From: Microcaldota archaeon
Lineage (GTDB): Archaea > Micrarchaeota > Micrarchaeia > Micrarchaeales > Micrarchaeaceae
Reading direction: 5' to 3'
DNA: 7,033 bases
NCBI GenBank assembly: GCA_021834785.1
Contig: JAKBRJ010000029.1
Span: 1-7,033, forward strand
The notes under the pieces are model-generated. The model ran no database searches and was not told where the DNA came from. It worked only from the letters and a program-made list of their open reading frames with translations. Of this stretch, positions 1-5,914 are shown in pieces. Both the position numbers and the translations under genes were made by a program. Every line of letters starts with the position of its first letter. The first letter of the stretch is position 1.

Positions 1-945
1 AGATACAAGATAGTCTATATCGGATGGTGTCTTGGACTCCCTGTTTTTTGCATATATTTCAAGTATCCTACTGCGTTCTTCTGCAGTAGATGCCCTGAAT
101 GCATCCAGCATGACGAAGTTCAACTTGCCTTCATATAGATCACCATATTGCTGCTTGCCTGTTTTAGCGTAAGGCTCAAAATCTATTATATCGTCAGCTA
201 TCTGAAATGCGGCGCCCGCAGATTTGCCTATAGTAGTAAGCATTTCTATTGTTTTTCCAGTCTTGCCGGATGCAAGGGCACCTATCACCATAGGGCCATA
301 CACCGTATAGGTTGATGTCTTTCCATCCACCATAGAGTAATAGAAGTCGGTATCCACTTTGCTAAAATCTTTTATATGATAGGTGAACTTCAGATCTAGA
401 TACTGCCCGGCAGCAGTACGATAGCCTATATGCCTGAATGCATCATAGACTCTTTTTGCTTTGGCCTTGCCTGGCTCTTCAATAACGTAATCCGATAATA
501 TGAAGTGCATTGCTGACTCCAGTGTTGCCGATGCAAGTCCTGCAATCTGCTCGCCATATAATTTATGCAGAGTTTTTTCCCCTCTCCGCATCTCCGCCTT
601 ATCCTGTATGTCGTCAAGCACCAGCATCCATTCCTCGGACAACTGCACTGCAGATGCGAGCTTTAGGGCGCTGGAGCCTTCATTCCCATAAAGCCCTGAT
701 GTTAGCATTACGAGCAGGGGCCTGCTGTAATGGCTTGGCCTTGATATGTAATCATTCAGCAATTTTGAATATTCCCCTTTTTCCGATTCAAGATGCATAG
801 CTTCTGCCGCTTCAGAAACATATTTTTTTATTAAGCTTGAAACCTCTGATTTCATCTCCGCATTGAAGTCCTTCAAGCTGTTCCCTCTAAGGAAAGGCGC
901 CATCTGTTCCTTTATTGCTACTCCGGGCTTTTCCGCAGTTGTCAA
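1..945 (-). CDS. Polyprenyl (probably geranylgeranyl) diphosphate synthase, C-terminus cut by window edge
   Basis: Condenses isopentenyl diphosphate with allylic diphosphates; in archaea this makes the C20 or longer chain for ether membrane lipids. I translated 315 codons by hand. The first aspartate-rich motif is DDIQD at 111-115, followed by an RRG at 120-122; the KT pair is at 209-210; the second motif is FQIADDIID at 247-255; GDLYEGK follows at 268-274. All catalytic motifs are therefore present. Archaeal members usually run to roughly 320-360 residues, so only the terminal helices are missing. W106 and M107 lie five and four residues before the first Asp, where bulky side chains limit product length, so a C15-C20 product is plausible but inferred. 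The start is a TTG at 945: an in-frame TGA lies 12 bases upstream and a GAGGT site sits 6 bases before it. An ATG at residue 15 is the alternative. Divergent from pcn. Confidence 0.93.
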   Translation of the reverse strand, partial: MTTAEKPGVAIKEQMAPFLRGNSLKDFNAEMKSEVSSLIKKYVSEAAEAMHLESEKGEYSKLLNDYISRPSHYSRPLLVMLTSGLYGNEGSSALKLASAVQLSEEWMLVLDDIQDKAEMRRGEKTLHKLYGEQIAGLASATLESAMHFILSDYVIEEPGKAKAKRVYDAFRHIGYRTAAGQYLDLKFTYHIKDFSKVDTDFYYSMVDGKTSTYTVYGPMVIGALASGKTGKTIEMLTTIGKSAGAAFQIADDIIDFEPYAKTGKQQYGDLYEGKLNFVMLDAFRASTAEERSRILEIYAKNRESKTPSDIDYLVS

Positions 946-950
946 TAAAA

Positions 951-956
951 TACCTC
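951..956 (-). promoter_or_regulatory. Shine-Dalgarno site for the prenyl synthase TTG start
   Basis: On the minus strand this reads GAGGTA, matching the archaeal anti-SD core, with 5 to 6 bases before the TTG at 945. It is the main reason for choosing TTG over the downstream ATG at codon 15. Confidence 0.6.
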
Positions 957-977
957 ATAATTGCTTCCCATTAACAG

Positions 978-985
978 ATATTTAA
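978..985 (-). promoter_or_regulatory. TATA-like box for the prenyl synthase gene
   Basis: The minus strand reads TTAAATAT, a good archaeal box A. A start about 26 bases downstream would fall near 955, giving a very short leader that barely includes the SD site. Another AT-rich stretch near 1003-1012 could serve instead and give a longer leader. Confidence 0.4.
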
Positions 986-1002
986 TGGTGAGTTTTGGGA
1001 AT

Positions 1003-1030
1003 GTTTTTATTACTTTTTAGGTTAATATTA
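1003..1030 (+). promoter_or_regulatory. Candidate pcn promoter (two TATA-like boxes)
   Basis: The 105-base divergent gap before pcn holds two AT-rich candidates on the plus strand: TTTTTATTA at about 1004-1012, which would give a leader of about 17 bases containing a weak AGTGAT SD-like site, and TTAATATTA at 1022-1030, whose centre is 25 bases from the ATG and would give a leaderless mRNA. The sequence does not decide between them. Confidence 0.4.
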
Positions 1031-1050
1031 GTGCTAATTATAGTGATTTT

Positions 1051-1794
1051 ATGTTCGAAATAAAGATTGATGATGCGAAATACTGGAAAAATTGCGTTGA
1101 CTCTATTGTGAGCCTGGTTGATGAAGGTTCATTCAATATAAGCAAGGAAGGCATATCCCTTAAGGCAATGGACCCATCAGGGATCAGCATGGTATCATTT
1201 TTCATACCCAACAAGGCTTTTTCCAAATACGAGGTAGACAAACAGGTAAGCGTAGGGCTCAACCTTGACAATCTCAGTAAGATACTTTCAAGCGGACGAT
1301 CAGGCGAACAGCTGTCTATGAAAGATGCGAACAACAAGTTCGCGATGGAATTCATAGGGCAGCAGAGCAAGAGGAGGTATAAACTGCCTATGATCGATGT
1401 GCGCAAGGAAGCGGATAAGGAGCCAAAAGTAGAGTTCGAATCTACCGTTGAGGTAAAAAGCGATTCGCTGAAGGAGATATTGAAGGATGCCAACCTGCTT
1501 TCCACCTATATAAGCTTTAAGACCGCAAAGGAATCCTTTGTCGTGTCTGCAAAGGGAGATGCCGGCGAGCTTGAAGAGGAGCACTTGAACAACGCTGAGA
1601 TAATAAAGAAGTTGGATGTAGGCAAAGCTGCGTCCGTAACGTTCAACCTGGAATATCTGCAAAGGATAATAAATGCATGCCCGTCCAGTTCTTCCGTAGT
1701 GCTTTCGATGAAAACTGATGAGCCGATAAGGATAGACTACGGAATAGGCGATGCAAAGCTGGCGTATTTCCTGGCGCCGTATATGGAGAGCTGA
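1051..1794 (+). CDS. pcn: DNA polymerase sliding clamp (PCNA)
   Basis: Homotrimeric ring that encircles DNA and tethers the replicative polymerase, FEN1, ligase and repair enzymes through their PIP motifs. The 247-residue length is normal for the family (about 245-260). Signatures seen: the segment AMDPSGISMVSFFIP at 39-53 (family AMDPS...LVS), the interdomain connecting loop at about 115-130 (IDVRKEADKEPKVEFE), KGDAGELEE at 168-176 in the second domain, and the C-terminal YFLAPYMES at 239-247 (family YxLAPR). Two PCNA-fold domains are thus complete. The ATG at 1051 begins MFEIKIDDAKYWK, exactly where family members start. It is the first gene of the plus-strand block. The ThrRS editing-domain gene follows after 60 bases and is probably co-transcribed. 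Only one clamp gene is visible, as expected for a homotrimer. Confidence 0.97.
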   Translation: MFEIKIDDAKYWKNCVDSIVSLVDEGSFNISKEGISLKAMDPSGISMVSFFIPNKAFSKYEVDKQVSVGLNLDNLSKILSSGRSGEQLSMKDANNKFAMEFIGQQSKRRYKLPMIDVRKEADKEPKVEFESTVEVKSDSLKEILKDANLLSTYISFKTAKESFVVSAKGDAGELEEEHLNNAEIIKKLDVGKAASVTFNLEYLQRIINACPSSSSVVLSMKTDEPIRIDYGIGDAKLAYFLAPYMES

Positions 1795-1840
1795 TGCGAA
1801 CGTGTCGTATTTAGAGCAATCTGCCATGCTGGTTGCTATA

Positions 1841-1846
1841 AGAGGC
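1841..1846 (+). promoter_or_regulatory. Shine-Dalgarno-like site for the ThrRS editing domain
   Basis: The sequence AGAGGC ends 8 bases before the TTG at 1855, a workable spacing. It is 17 bases from the ATG at 1864, which is too far. It therefore favours the TTG start, in agreement with the protein alignment. Confidence 0.5.
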
Positions 1847-1854
1847 GTATCTCG

Positions 1855-2268
1855 TTGAGATTTATGGCGTGGCATCTTGATTACCTGAATGCCATACCTA
1901 CTGAAAAGGGAAGGTCTGATGTGATAGCCGAGCCACTAGAGATAAAAGTAAAAAATTCACTCCTGCTTTTCATAAGTTTTGAGAAGGATGACAGCAAAAA
2001 CAAAGTTGATATAATAGATAGGGCAGTAGGCGAGATAATCAGGATATCAGGGAATGTGGGCGTATCTACGCTCGTGCTGAATCCCTTTGCGCACATGTTT
2101 GCGGATCTTGCGCCTCCGGCTGAAGCAAATGCAATGATGGTGGAATTAAGGCAGAGGCTTGCAGACAGGAATTTTGAAGTCCTCCTTATGTCATTCGGAT
2201 ATTTCTATGAGATGGAGCTTAAAGCAAAAGGGCACAAGCTTGCCAGGATTTCGCGGGAGATACGCTAA
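1855..2268 (+). CDS. Stand-alone archaeal threonyl-tRNA editing domain (DTD-like fold)
   Basis: Homologous to the N-terminal editing domain of archaeal threonyl-tRNA synthetases, which hydrolyses Ser-tRNA(Thr). At 137 residues it is essentially that domain alone; the next gene is unrelated, so no synthetase core follows. Seen: an N-terminal MRFMAWHLDYL (family pattern M+xLLIHxDYLEY), PFAHMFADLAPPAEA at 77-91 (family Y/F-AHLSxxLAPP), and FGYFYEMELKAKGHKLARISR at 114-134 (family FGWYKxFE-K-KGHPLxELSR). H80 and a lysine at 123 or 125 match the residues reported as important in the Pyrococcus enzyme. A TTG start gives the family-correct N-terminus with SD-like AGAGG upstream; an ATG at 1864 would cut into the first strand. 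Free-standing versions acting in trans beside a separate catalytic ThrRS are known in some Crenarchaeota. Follows pcn by 60 bases. Confidence 0.88.
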   Translation: MRFMAWHLDYLNAIPTEKGRSDVIAEPLEIKVKNSLLLFISFEKDDSKNKVDIIDRAVGEIIRISGNVGVSTLVLNPFAHMFADLAPPAEANAMMVELRQRLADRNFEVLLMSFGYFYEMELKAKGHKLARISREIR

Positions 2269-2280
2269 AATCAAAAATGC

Positions 2281-2292
2281 ATAAATATTTAT
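2281..2292 (+). promoter_or_regulatory. TATA box for the DJ-1/rnp4 gene pair
   Basis: ATAAATATTTAT is a perfect 12-base palindrome and a strong archaeal box A. Its centre is about 28 bases before the ATG at 2315, so transcription should begin within a few bases of the start codon, giving a leaderless mRNA. The same 12 bases recur at 5917-5928. Confidence 0.65.
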
Positions 2293-2314
2293 CAGTGGAA
2301 TTACTTCTGATTGA

Positions 2315-2836
2315 ATGAAATTTCTGATATTCATAGCACCAAAGGATTTCAAGGACGAAACGCTTTCTATGGTAAAGATGCTTTTCGACAGATGGGGTAT
2401 AAGCTACGATATATCAAGCTATAGCACAAAGGAGTGCATAGGTTATCACGGGTCAAGATCCATGCCTAGCATAAATGCTGGGAAGGTCAACGCTTTGGAT
2501 TACAGCGGCATATTCATAGTCGATGGCATTGGCATAGACTCGTATAAGCTATTCGAATTTAGGCCCCTTTTAGACCTAGTGATGAAGTTCAACAACGCGG
2601 GCAGATACGTCTGTGCAGTAGACAATGCCGTGAAAATTCCAGCAAGGGCTAACATAATAAAAAATAAGCAGGTAGCTGCTGCAAGCAATGACGAACTGAA
2701 AAGGCTAGTGCTGCTTTTCCATGGCGTGCCGGCAGATAGCCAGATTGAAATGTCAGGCAATCTGGTAACCATAAGAGATTCGCGCAATATAGAGGAAAGC
2801 CTTGACCAGCTGATAGAAAAACTGGGCGTCAAATAA
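2315..2836 (+). CDS. DJ-1/PfpI-family protein (class I glutamine-amidotransferase-like fold)
   Basis: A 173-residue single-domain protein of usual DJ-1/PfpI length. Seen: an N-terminal strand MKFLIFIAPKDFKDETL with Glu15 in the position of the conserved acidic partner; FIVDGIG at 67-73, replacing the usual VVPGG strand-turn; YVCAVDNAVKIPARANIIKNKQV at 98-120, which aligns with the nucleophile elbow (A-IC-xG-PxxLAxAGLLxGK) and puts the reactive cysteine at 100; and MSGNLVTIRDSRNIEESLDQLIEKL at 146-170 matching the VDGNLITSRxP...F...LIELL end. The family includes stress chaperones/deglycases, peptidases and ThiJ-like proteins. The His that follows Cys in the PfpI proteases is Ala here, as in DJ-1, so a protease role is not favoured. 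The substrate is unknown. It has its own promoter and precedes rnp4 by 9 bases, so the two are likely co-transcribed. Confidence 0.82.
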   Translation: MKFLIFIAPKDFKDETLSMVKMLFDRWGISYDISSYSTKECIGYHGSRSMPSINAGKVNALDYSGIFIVDGIGIDSYKLFEFRPLLDLVMKFNNAGRYVCAVDNAVKIPARANIIKNKQVAAASNDELKRLVLLFHGVPADSQIEMSGNLVTIRDSRNIEESLDQLIEKLGVK

Positions 2837-2845
2837 AGTGTATAG

Positions 2846-3163
2846 ATGGCGAAGAGCAACAAGGGCATGGTCAAGAGGATAGCTGCAGAACGGATAAGCA
2901 TCCTGTATGACATAGCACACAACGAGTTTTCAAACGGGGCAGATGTTGGACTGGCAGCAAGGCACGTAAAGCTGATGCGCAAGATAAGCATGCACTACAA
3001 GGTCAGGATGCCGAAAGCAATCAGGCGCAGCATATGCAAAAAATGCAATTTTGTGCTAATCCCAGGAATGAATTGCACGTTGCGAATACTTGCCAAGGAT
3101 AGGTCTTATATAGTCACCTGCATGAACTGCGGGACTGACATGCGTGTGCATTTCGTTAGCTAG
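2846..3163 (+). CDS. rnp4: Ribonuclease P protein component 4 (Rpp21/Rpr2 family)
   Basis: Subunit of archaeal RNase P, which removes tRNA 5' leaders. In known systems it pairs with Rpp29 (component 1) and binds the specificity part of the RNA. The 105-residue length fits the family. Seen: a basic, helical N-terminal half (RIAAERISILYDIAHNEF, then LAARHVKLMRKISMHYKVRMP, the typical R-ALARRYV-LARKIAxRY-VRLP pattern) followed by a zinc ribbon with ligands C64, C67, C92 and C95 (SICKKC and TCMNCG). A core RNC-like segment (GMNCTLRIL) lies between the cysteine pairs. The ATG at 2846 sits 9 bases after the DJ-1 stop with only a weak AAGTG upstream, so translation may be coupled to the upstream gene. 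A T-rich tract follows the stop. Confidence 0.94.
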   Translation: MAKSNKGMVKRIAAERISILYDIAHNEFSNGADVGLAARHVKLMRKISMHYKVRMPKAIRRSICKKCNFVLIPGMNCTLRILAKDRSYIVTCMNCGTDMRVHFVS

Positions 3164-3164
3164 T

Positions 3165-3185
3165 ACATTTTTAGTTTTTTATTTT
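3165..3185 (+). promoter_or_regulatory. T-rich tract: likely rnp4 terminator and AIM24-gene promoter
   Basis: Just after the rnp4 stop the plus strand has runs of five and six T interrupted by AG and A. Such T-tracts are intrinsic terminators in archaea. The TTTTTTATTTT part (3175-3185) also has its centre about 23 bases before the ATG at 3203, so it could serve as a TATA-like element for a leaderless mRNA. Both roles are inferred. Confidence 0.4.
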
Positions 3186-3202
3186 GATTATTATCCGATA
3201 GT

Positions 3203-3886
3203 ATGGAGTACCAGATAATCGGGCATAGCATGCAGGTAATAAATATAAAGCTTAATGAGGGAGAGGGCATTTTTTCAGATGCAGGAAAGCTTGTCAGCAA
3301 AAGCAAGAACATAAAGATGATGCCAAAGCTCGCAGGGGGGATTGTGGGCGCGATAGAGAGGAAGGCGACAGGTGCAACAGGATTTCTTACAGAATTCAAG
3401 GCAGAAGGAGGACCTGGAAACGTCACCATAGGCGGGGTGCTGCCTGGGAAGGCATACGAAGTGCAGTTAGCTGCAGGAGAATCGTTTGCTGCAGAGCACT
3501 ATGCATTCATAGCCGCAACAGAGCAGGTAAAGTTTACAATCGAAACGGTAGGCATAGGCGTTGCATTCTTCGGAGGGGCAGGGTTGATACTGCAGAAGTT
3601 CGTAGGCCCAGGAAGCGTATTCTTGCATGTTGTTGGAGACATAGTGGAGTACACGCTCGACGGAACCGAACCTCTAGAGATAGATCCAGGACATATTGCG
3701 GGATTTGACAACACCCTTAAATATAAAATAACCTCAGTAGACAACATACGCAGCATGATGTTCGCGGGCGAGGGCATATTCCTGGCGAAATTTGAAGGCA
3801 AGGGCAAGGTTGTAGCACATTCCGTATCCAGATTCAAGCTTGCATCTGAGCTTTATGCACAGGGAAAGGCAGATACTAAATCCTGA
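3203..3886 (+). CDS. AIM24-family protein (TIGR00266/DUF124-like)
   Basis: A 227-residue protein of the AIM24 family, widespread in bacteria and archaea and named for a yeast mitochondrial inner-membrane protein; its biochemical function is unsettled. Seen: an N-terminal YQIIGHSMQVINIKLNEGEGIFSDAGKLV (1-31), the family pattern I-G-ExxxVxVxLxpGExvxAExGam; repeated Gly-rich beta-strand segments (GGIVGAIERKATG at 45-57; FFGGAGLILQKFVGPGSVFLHVVGDIVEYTL at 122-152; AGEGIFLAKFEGKGKVV at 188-204). No signal peptide or clear membrane helix is seen; an all-beta sandwich is expected. The length matches family members of about 220-260 residues. It ends 4 bases from the convergent taw1 stop. I see no functional link to its neighbours. 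Confidence 0.88.
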   Translation: MEYQIIGHSMQVINIKLNEGEGIFSDAGKLVSKSKNIKMMPKLAGGIVGAIERKATGATGFLTEFKAEGGPGNVTIGGVLPGKAYEVQLAAGESFAAEHYAFIAATEQVKFTIETVGIGVAFFGGAGLILQKFVGPGSVFLHVVGDIVEYTLDGTEPLEIDPGHIAGFDNTLKYKITSVDNIRSMMFAGEGIFLAKFEGKGKVVAHSVSRFKLASELYAQGKADTKS

Positions 3887-3890
3887 ATCG

Positions 3891-4916
3891 TCAATGTATT
3901 TTGGAAAAGTCAATTATCCTGCTTTTTGCAGACTGCTCATCCCTAGAGAGGAGCTCTATTCTGCTGGGCTTATGCTCTGCAGTTTCTATGTATCCGGCCA
4001 ATTCTGAAAGCTTATGCGCAAATGCTTTTATCTCATCGTGGTTCGGCATGCTCGTGAGGCTTAGTCCACGATCTTCGCCTCTGGCACCTCCCACGTATGA
4101 AAAACCTTTGACTTCTACATAATTGGGCTGCGCCATCCTTATCAGTTCAGCATATCCTTCAGGATTATGCATGTTCAGGCCTTTTATCAGTGTCATCCTC
4201 AATACCGTCCTTGTTTTTATGTCTTTGAGAAGCGATAGCGATTTCAGGAACCTTTTCCATGTATCGGGTATCTTTGGGCGCGTAATTTGAATATAGCTTT
4301 TTTCATCTGGGGCTTGCAGCGATATGTATATCTGGGTAGGCAACGGATCTAGCTTTTCTATGGCTTCTGGAAGCGTGCCATTTGTAACCAGGAACGTGCT
4401 TATGCCCCGCTTATGGAATTCGGATATGAGCGCCTTGAGCTTTGGATAGAAGGTCGGTTCGCCAGTTAGGCTTATGGCCACGTGTTTGGGATCGTTGGCC
4501 TCTTCCCAGCGCTTCAACTTCAAAGGCGTGTCGGCCGTAGCCTTGAACCCGCTGACTATGCGCTTCTGCTCCATTATCATGCCATCGACTATGTCTTTGG
4601 GGTCGTCCCATTCGCTTACAGCATTGAGCTCGTTCCATTTGACACCTATCTCTTCAGGTATGAGCCTCCAGCAGAATTTGCATGCTATATCACACCCTAT
4701 CGCAGGTGTGCCTTGGATGCACTGCCAGCTTTTTATCCCATAAAAAGAATATTTATAGCAAAGTGTTTCCCCTCTTAACCCATTGGCAGTATATTCGCAT
4801 ATTTTCACAGCGGAATGCTTGCCTATGAAATGGTATCCTTGCTTTTTCATCTTTGTTTCTATAACCTTTGGTAGTTCTGCCAGAAAAACACCTTTATCTG
4901 ATAATTCGAAGCACAT
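3891..4916 (-). CDS. taw1: tRNA 4-demethylwyosine synthase (TYW1 homologue, radical SAM)
   Basis: Converts N1-methylguanosine at position 37 of tRNA(Phe) into the tricyclic imG-14 using S-adenosylmethionine and pyruvate, stabilising the reading frame. The 341 residues show the radical-SAM triad C75-x3-C79-x2-C82 (CDIACKFCWR) and the second-cluster cysteines C40, C53 and C66 with CX12CX12C spacing, the same spacing as C26, C39 and C52 of the Methanocaldococcus enzyme. K55 lies two residues after C53, as does the lysine proposed to bind pyruvate there. GEP at 152-154 (SAM amino group) and the VTNGT strand at 177-181 follow. There is no flavodoxin domain, as in other archaeal forms. The ATG at 4916 lies 11 bases after the HIT gene stop, so this is the second gene of that unit. 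I see no SD site; M23 is an alternative start that keeps all cysteines. Confidence 0.95.
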   Translation of the reverse strand: MCFELSDKGVFLAELPKVIETKMKKQGYHFIGKHSAVKICEYTANGLRGETLCYKYSFYGIKSWQCIQGTPAIGCDIACKFCWRLIPEEIGVKWNELNAVSEWDDPKDIVDGMIMEQKRIVSGFKATADTPLKLKRWEEANDPKHVAISLTGEPTFYPKLKALISEFHKRGISTFLVTNGTLPEAIEKLDPLPTQIYISLQAPDEKSYIQITRPKIPDTWKRFLKSLSLLKDIKTRTVLRMTLIKGLNMHNPEGYAELIRMAQPNYVEVKGFSYVGGARGEDRGLSLTSMPNHDEIKAFAHKLSELAGYIETAEHKPSRIELLSRDEQSAKSRIIDFSKIH

Positions 4917-4927
4917 TAATTTTATGC

Positions 4928-5338
4928 TTATTGCAATACAAGAATGGATTTTAGTTCCTCTTTTTCATTCTGCTTTATTTCCTCGTTTTTGCCATAATTG
5001 AAGTTTCTGCCCTGCCCCTTATACCTTGGTATTACATGTATGTGCGCATGCATGATTGCCTGTCCTGCCGCTATTCCTATGTTGGTGCCCACATTAACGC
5101 CTTCGGCATGCAGCCGTTCTATAGACAGCACTGCAAACTTCTTTGCCACTACTGCAATGTGGGCCACAGTGTCATCATCCGCATCTGTTATATCGACAAA
5201 GTGCCTGTTGGTCACAACAAGGACGTGGCCTTTTGATATGGGATACTTGTCAGGTATTACATAGCATACCTCGTCCCTGTATAAAATGTCTTTTGACTTG
5301 GAAAGGCTGCAGAATATGCAATCATCGGTCAAAGTCAC
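4928..5338 (-). CDS. HIT-family nucleotide hydrolase/transferase (Hint/Fhit-like)
   Basis: A 136-residue histidine-triad protein; the family cleaves nucleoside phosphoramidates, dinucleoside polyphosphates or adenylylated compounds through a covalent nucleotidyl-His. Seen: DDCIFC at 5-10, DEVCYVIPDKYPISKGHVLVVTNRH at 22-46 (family PxxxGHxLVxPKxH), GTNIGIAAGQAIMHAHIHVIPR at 84-105 with triad H97, H99, H101 and upstream Gln93. C7, C10, H46 and H97 occupy the positions of a structural zinc site found in many prokaryotic HIT proteins. The start is GTG at 5338: an in-frame TAA lies 12 bases upstream and no ATG is available before the CxxC. A TATA box about 28 bases upstream suggests a leaderless mRNA. 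taw1 follows after 11 bases; no known pathway ties the two, so co-transcription may simply be economical. Confidence 0.93.
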   Translation of the reverse strand: MTLTDDCIFCSLSKSKDILYRDEVCYVIPDKYPISKGHVLVVTNRHFVDITDADDDTVAHIAVVAKKFAVLSIERLHAEGVNVGTNIGIAAGQAIMHAHIHVIPRYKGQGRNFNYGKNEEIKQNEKEELKSILVLQ

Positions 5339-5362
5339 ACCAAGCCTTTATCGGAGTTCAGG

Positions 5363-5370
5363 TATAAAAT
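5363..5370 (-). promoter_or_regulatory. TATA box for the HIT-taw1 unit
   Basis: The minus strand reads ATTTTATA. Its centre is about 28 bases from the GTG at 5338, the spacing expected for a leaderless transcript. It lies in a 70-base gap (5339-5408) that otherwise holds nothing recognisable. Confidence 0.55.
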
Positions 5371-5408
5371 AGTTGCTCCGCACAGGGCCTGAAGCAATAT
5401 ATTATCAA

Positions 5409-5900
5409 TTACCAACCGCGGTAGATGAATGTATCTAAAAGATTGGATATCTTGTTTTTGTTCTGTATCTCGTTATTTTCCAGCGCTTCGAGGCGCCTTC
5501 TCAGGTCTGGACCGTAGTTTAATTTAAGAATCGAAAGCACACCTACAATATCGTTTGATTTCTTCAATGTTGCCTTGAGCAGGCTCTCGACATCTCCGGA
5601 TTCGATGCTTATATCGTCCGATAGAAGATGATCGTACATTGCATAGTCCCTCTGCCTTTCTATAATGATTGGATTTGGTTTTGATTTTATTTCGGTTAAG
5701 AAAATCCTGCTCTGTTCAGCCATGCTTATTATATCTGATATTATGCTTTTTATGTTGCTGAGGTTGGACTTTTCATAGAGCTCGTTTAATTCTAATATCT
5801 GCTTCTCTTTTATATGTTGCATCTTGTCCATTATGTGGAAGAATGCGTCTTTTCCAAATAGTTCAGAGGAGCTGGCGGCGCGTTCCTTTGATTTTGTCAT
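5409..5900 (-). CDS. Unrecognised helical protein, 163 residues
   Basis: I do not recognise a family. The 163 residues look almost wholly alpha-helical and charged: a short Ser/Ala-rich, basic N-terminus (about 1-14); a long amphipathic stretch at 17-72 (KDAFFHIMDKMQHIKEKQILELNELYE... then NLSNIKSIISDIISMAEQSRIFLTEIKSK) that could form a coiled coil or helical hairpin; a break at KPNP (74-77); an acidic segment at 94-106 (SDDISIESGDVES); and a C-terminal helical part with RRRLEALENNEIQNKNKISNLLDTF. There is no cysteine, no signal peptide and no membrane segment. Coding is supported by an uninterrupted frame, codon use like its neighbours, a strong TATA element before the ATG and tight packing between genes. 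It lies between ppa and the HIT gene with its own promoter, so it is likely monocistronic. Alternative starts are M24 and M27. Confidence 0.7.
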   Translation of the reverse strand: MTKSKERAASSSELFGKDAFFHIMDKMQHIKEKQILELNELYEKSNLSNIKSIISDIISMAEQSRIFLTEIKSKPNPIIIERQRDYAMYDHLLSDDISIESGDVESLLKATLKKSNDIVGVLSILKLNYGPDLRRRLEALENNEIQNKNKISNLLDTFIYRGW

Positions 5901-5908
5901 AAAAAAAA
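5901..5908 (-). terminator. Run of eight T immediately before the 5900 start codon
   Basis: On the minus strand eight consecutive T directly precede the ATG at 5900. T-runs of this length terminate archaeal transcription, so it could stop readthrough from ppa while transcripts begun at the adjacent promoter start at or beyond it. The role is inferred. Confidence 0.35.
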
Positions 5909-5914
5909 TTATTT

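Noticed and set aside
510..800. Plus-strand open frames of 60-100 codons opposite the prenyl synthase
   Set aside because: They lie antisense to a strongly conserved enzyme, contain no recognisable motifs and mirror its codon pattern.
1802..1858. 18-codon GTG-started frame (VSYLEQSAM...) between pcn and the ThrRS editing gene, overlapping the latter's TTG
   Set aside because: Too short to judge, with no clear SD site. More likely untranslated spacer, though a leader peptide cannot be excluded.
1864..1866. ATG as start of the ThrRS editing domain
   Set aside because: It would remove the MRF at the start of the first beta strand, which the family keeps, and it is poorly spaced from the AGAGG site.
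1300..1875. 191-codon minus-strand frame opposite pcn
   Set aside because: Antisense shadow of PCNA with a low-complexity translation rich in Tyr, Arg and Leu; no family features.
2500..2991. 163-codon minus-strand frame across the DJ-1 and rnp4 genes
   Set aside because: It spans two well-supported genes antisense, and its hydrophobic Leu/Ser-rich translation is typical of a reverse-strand artefact.
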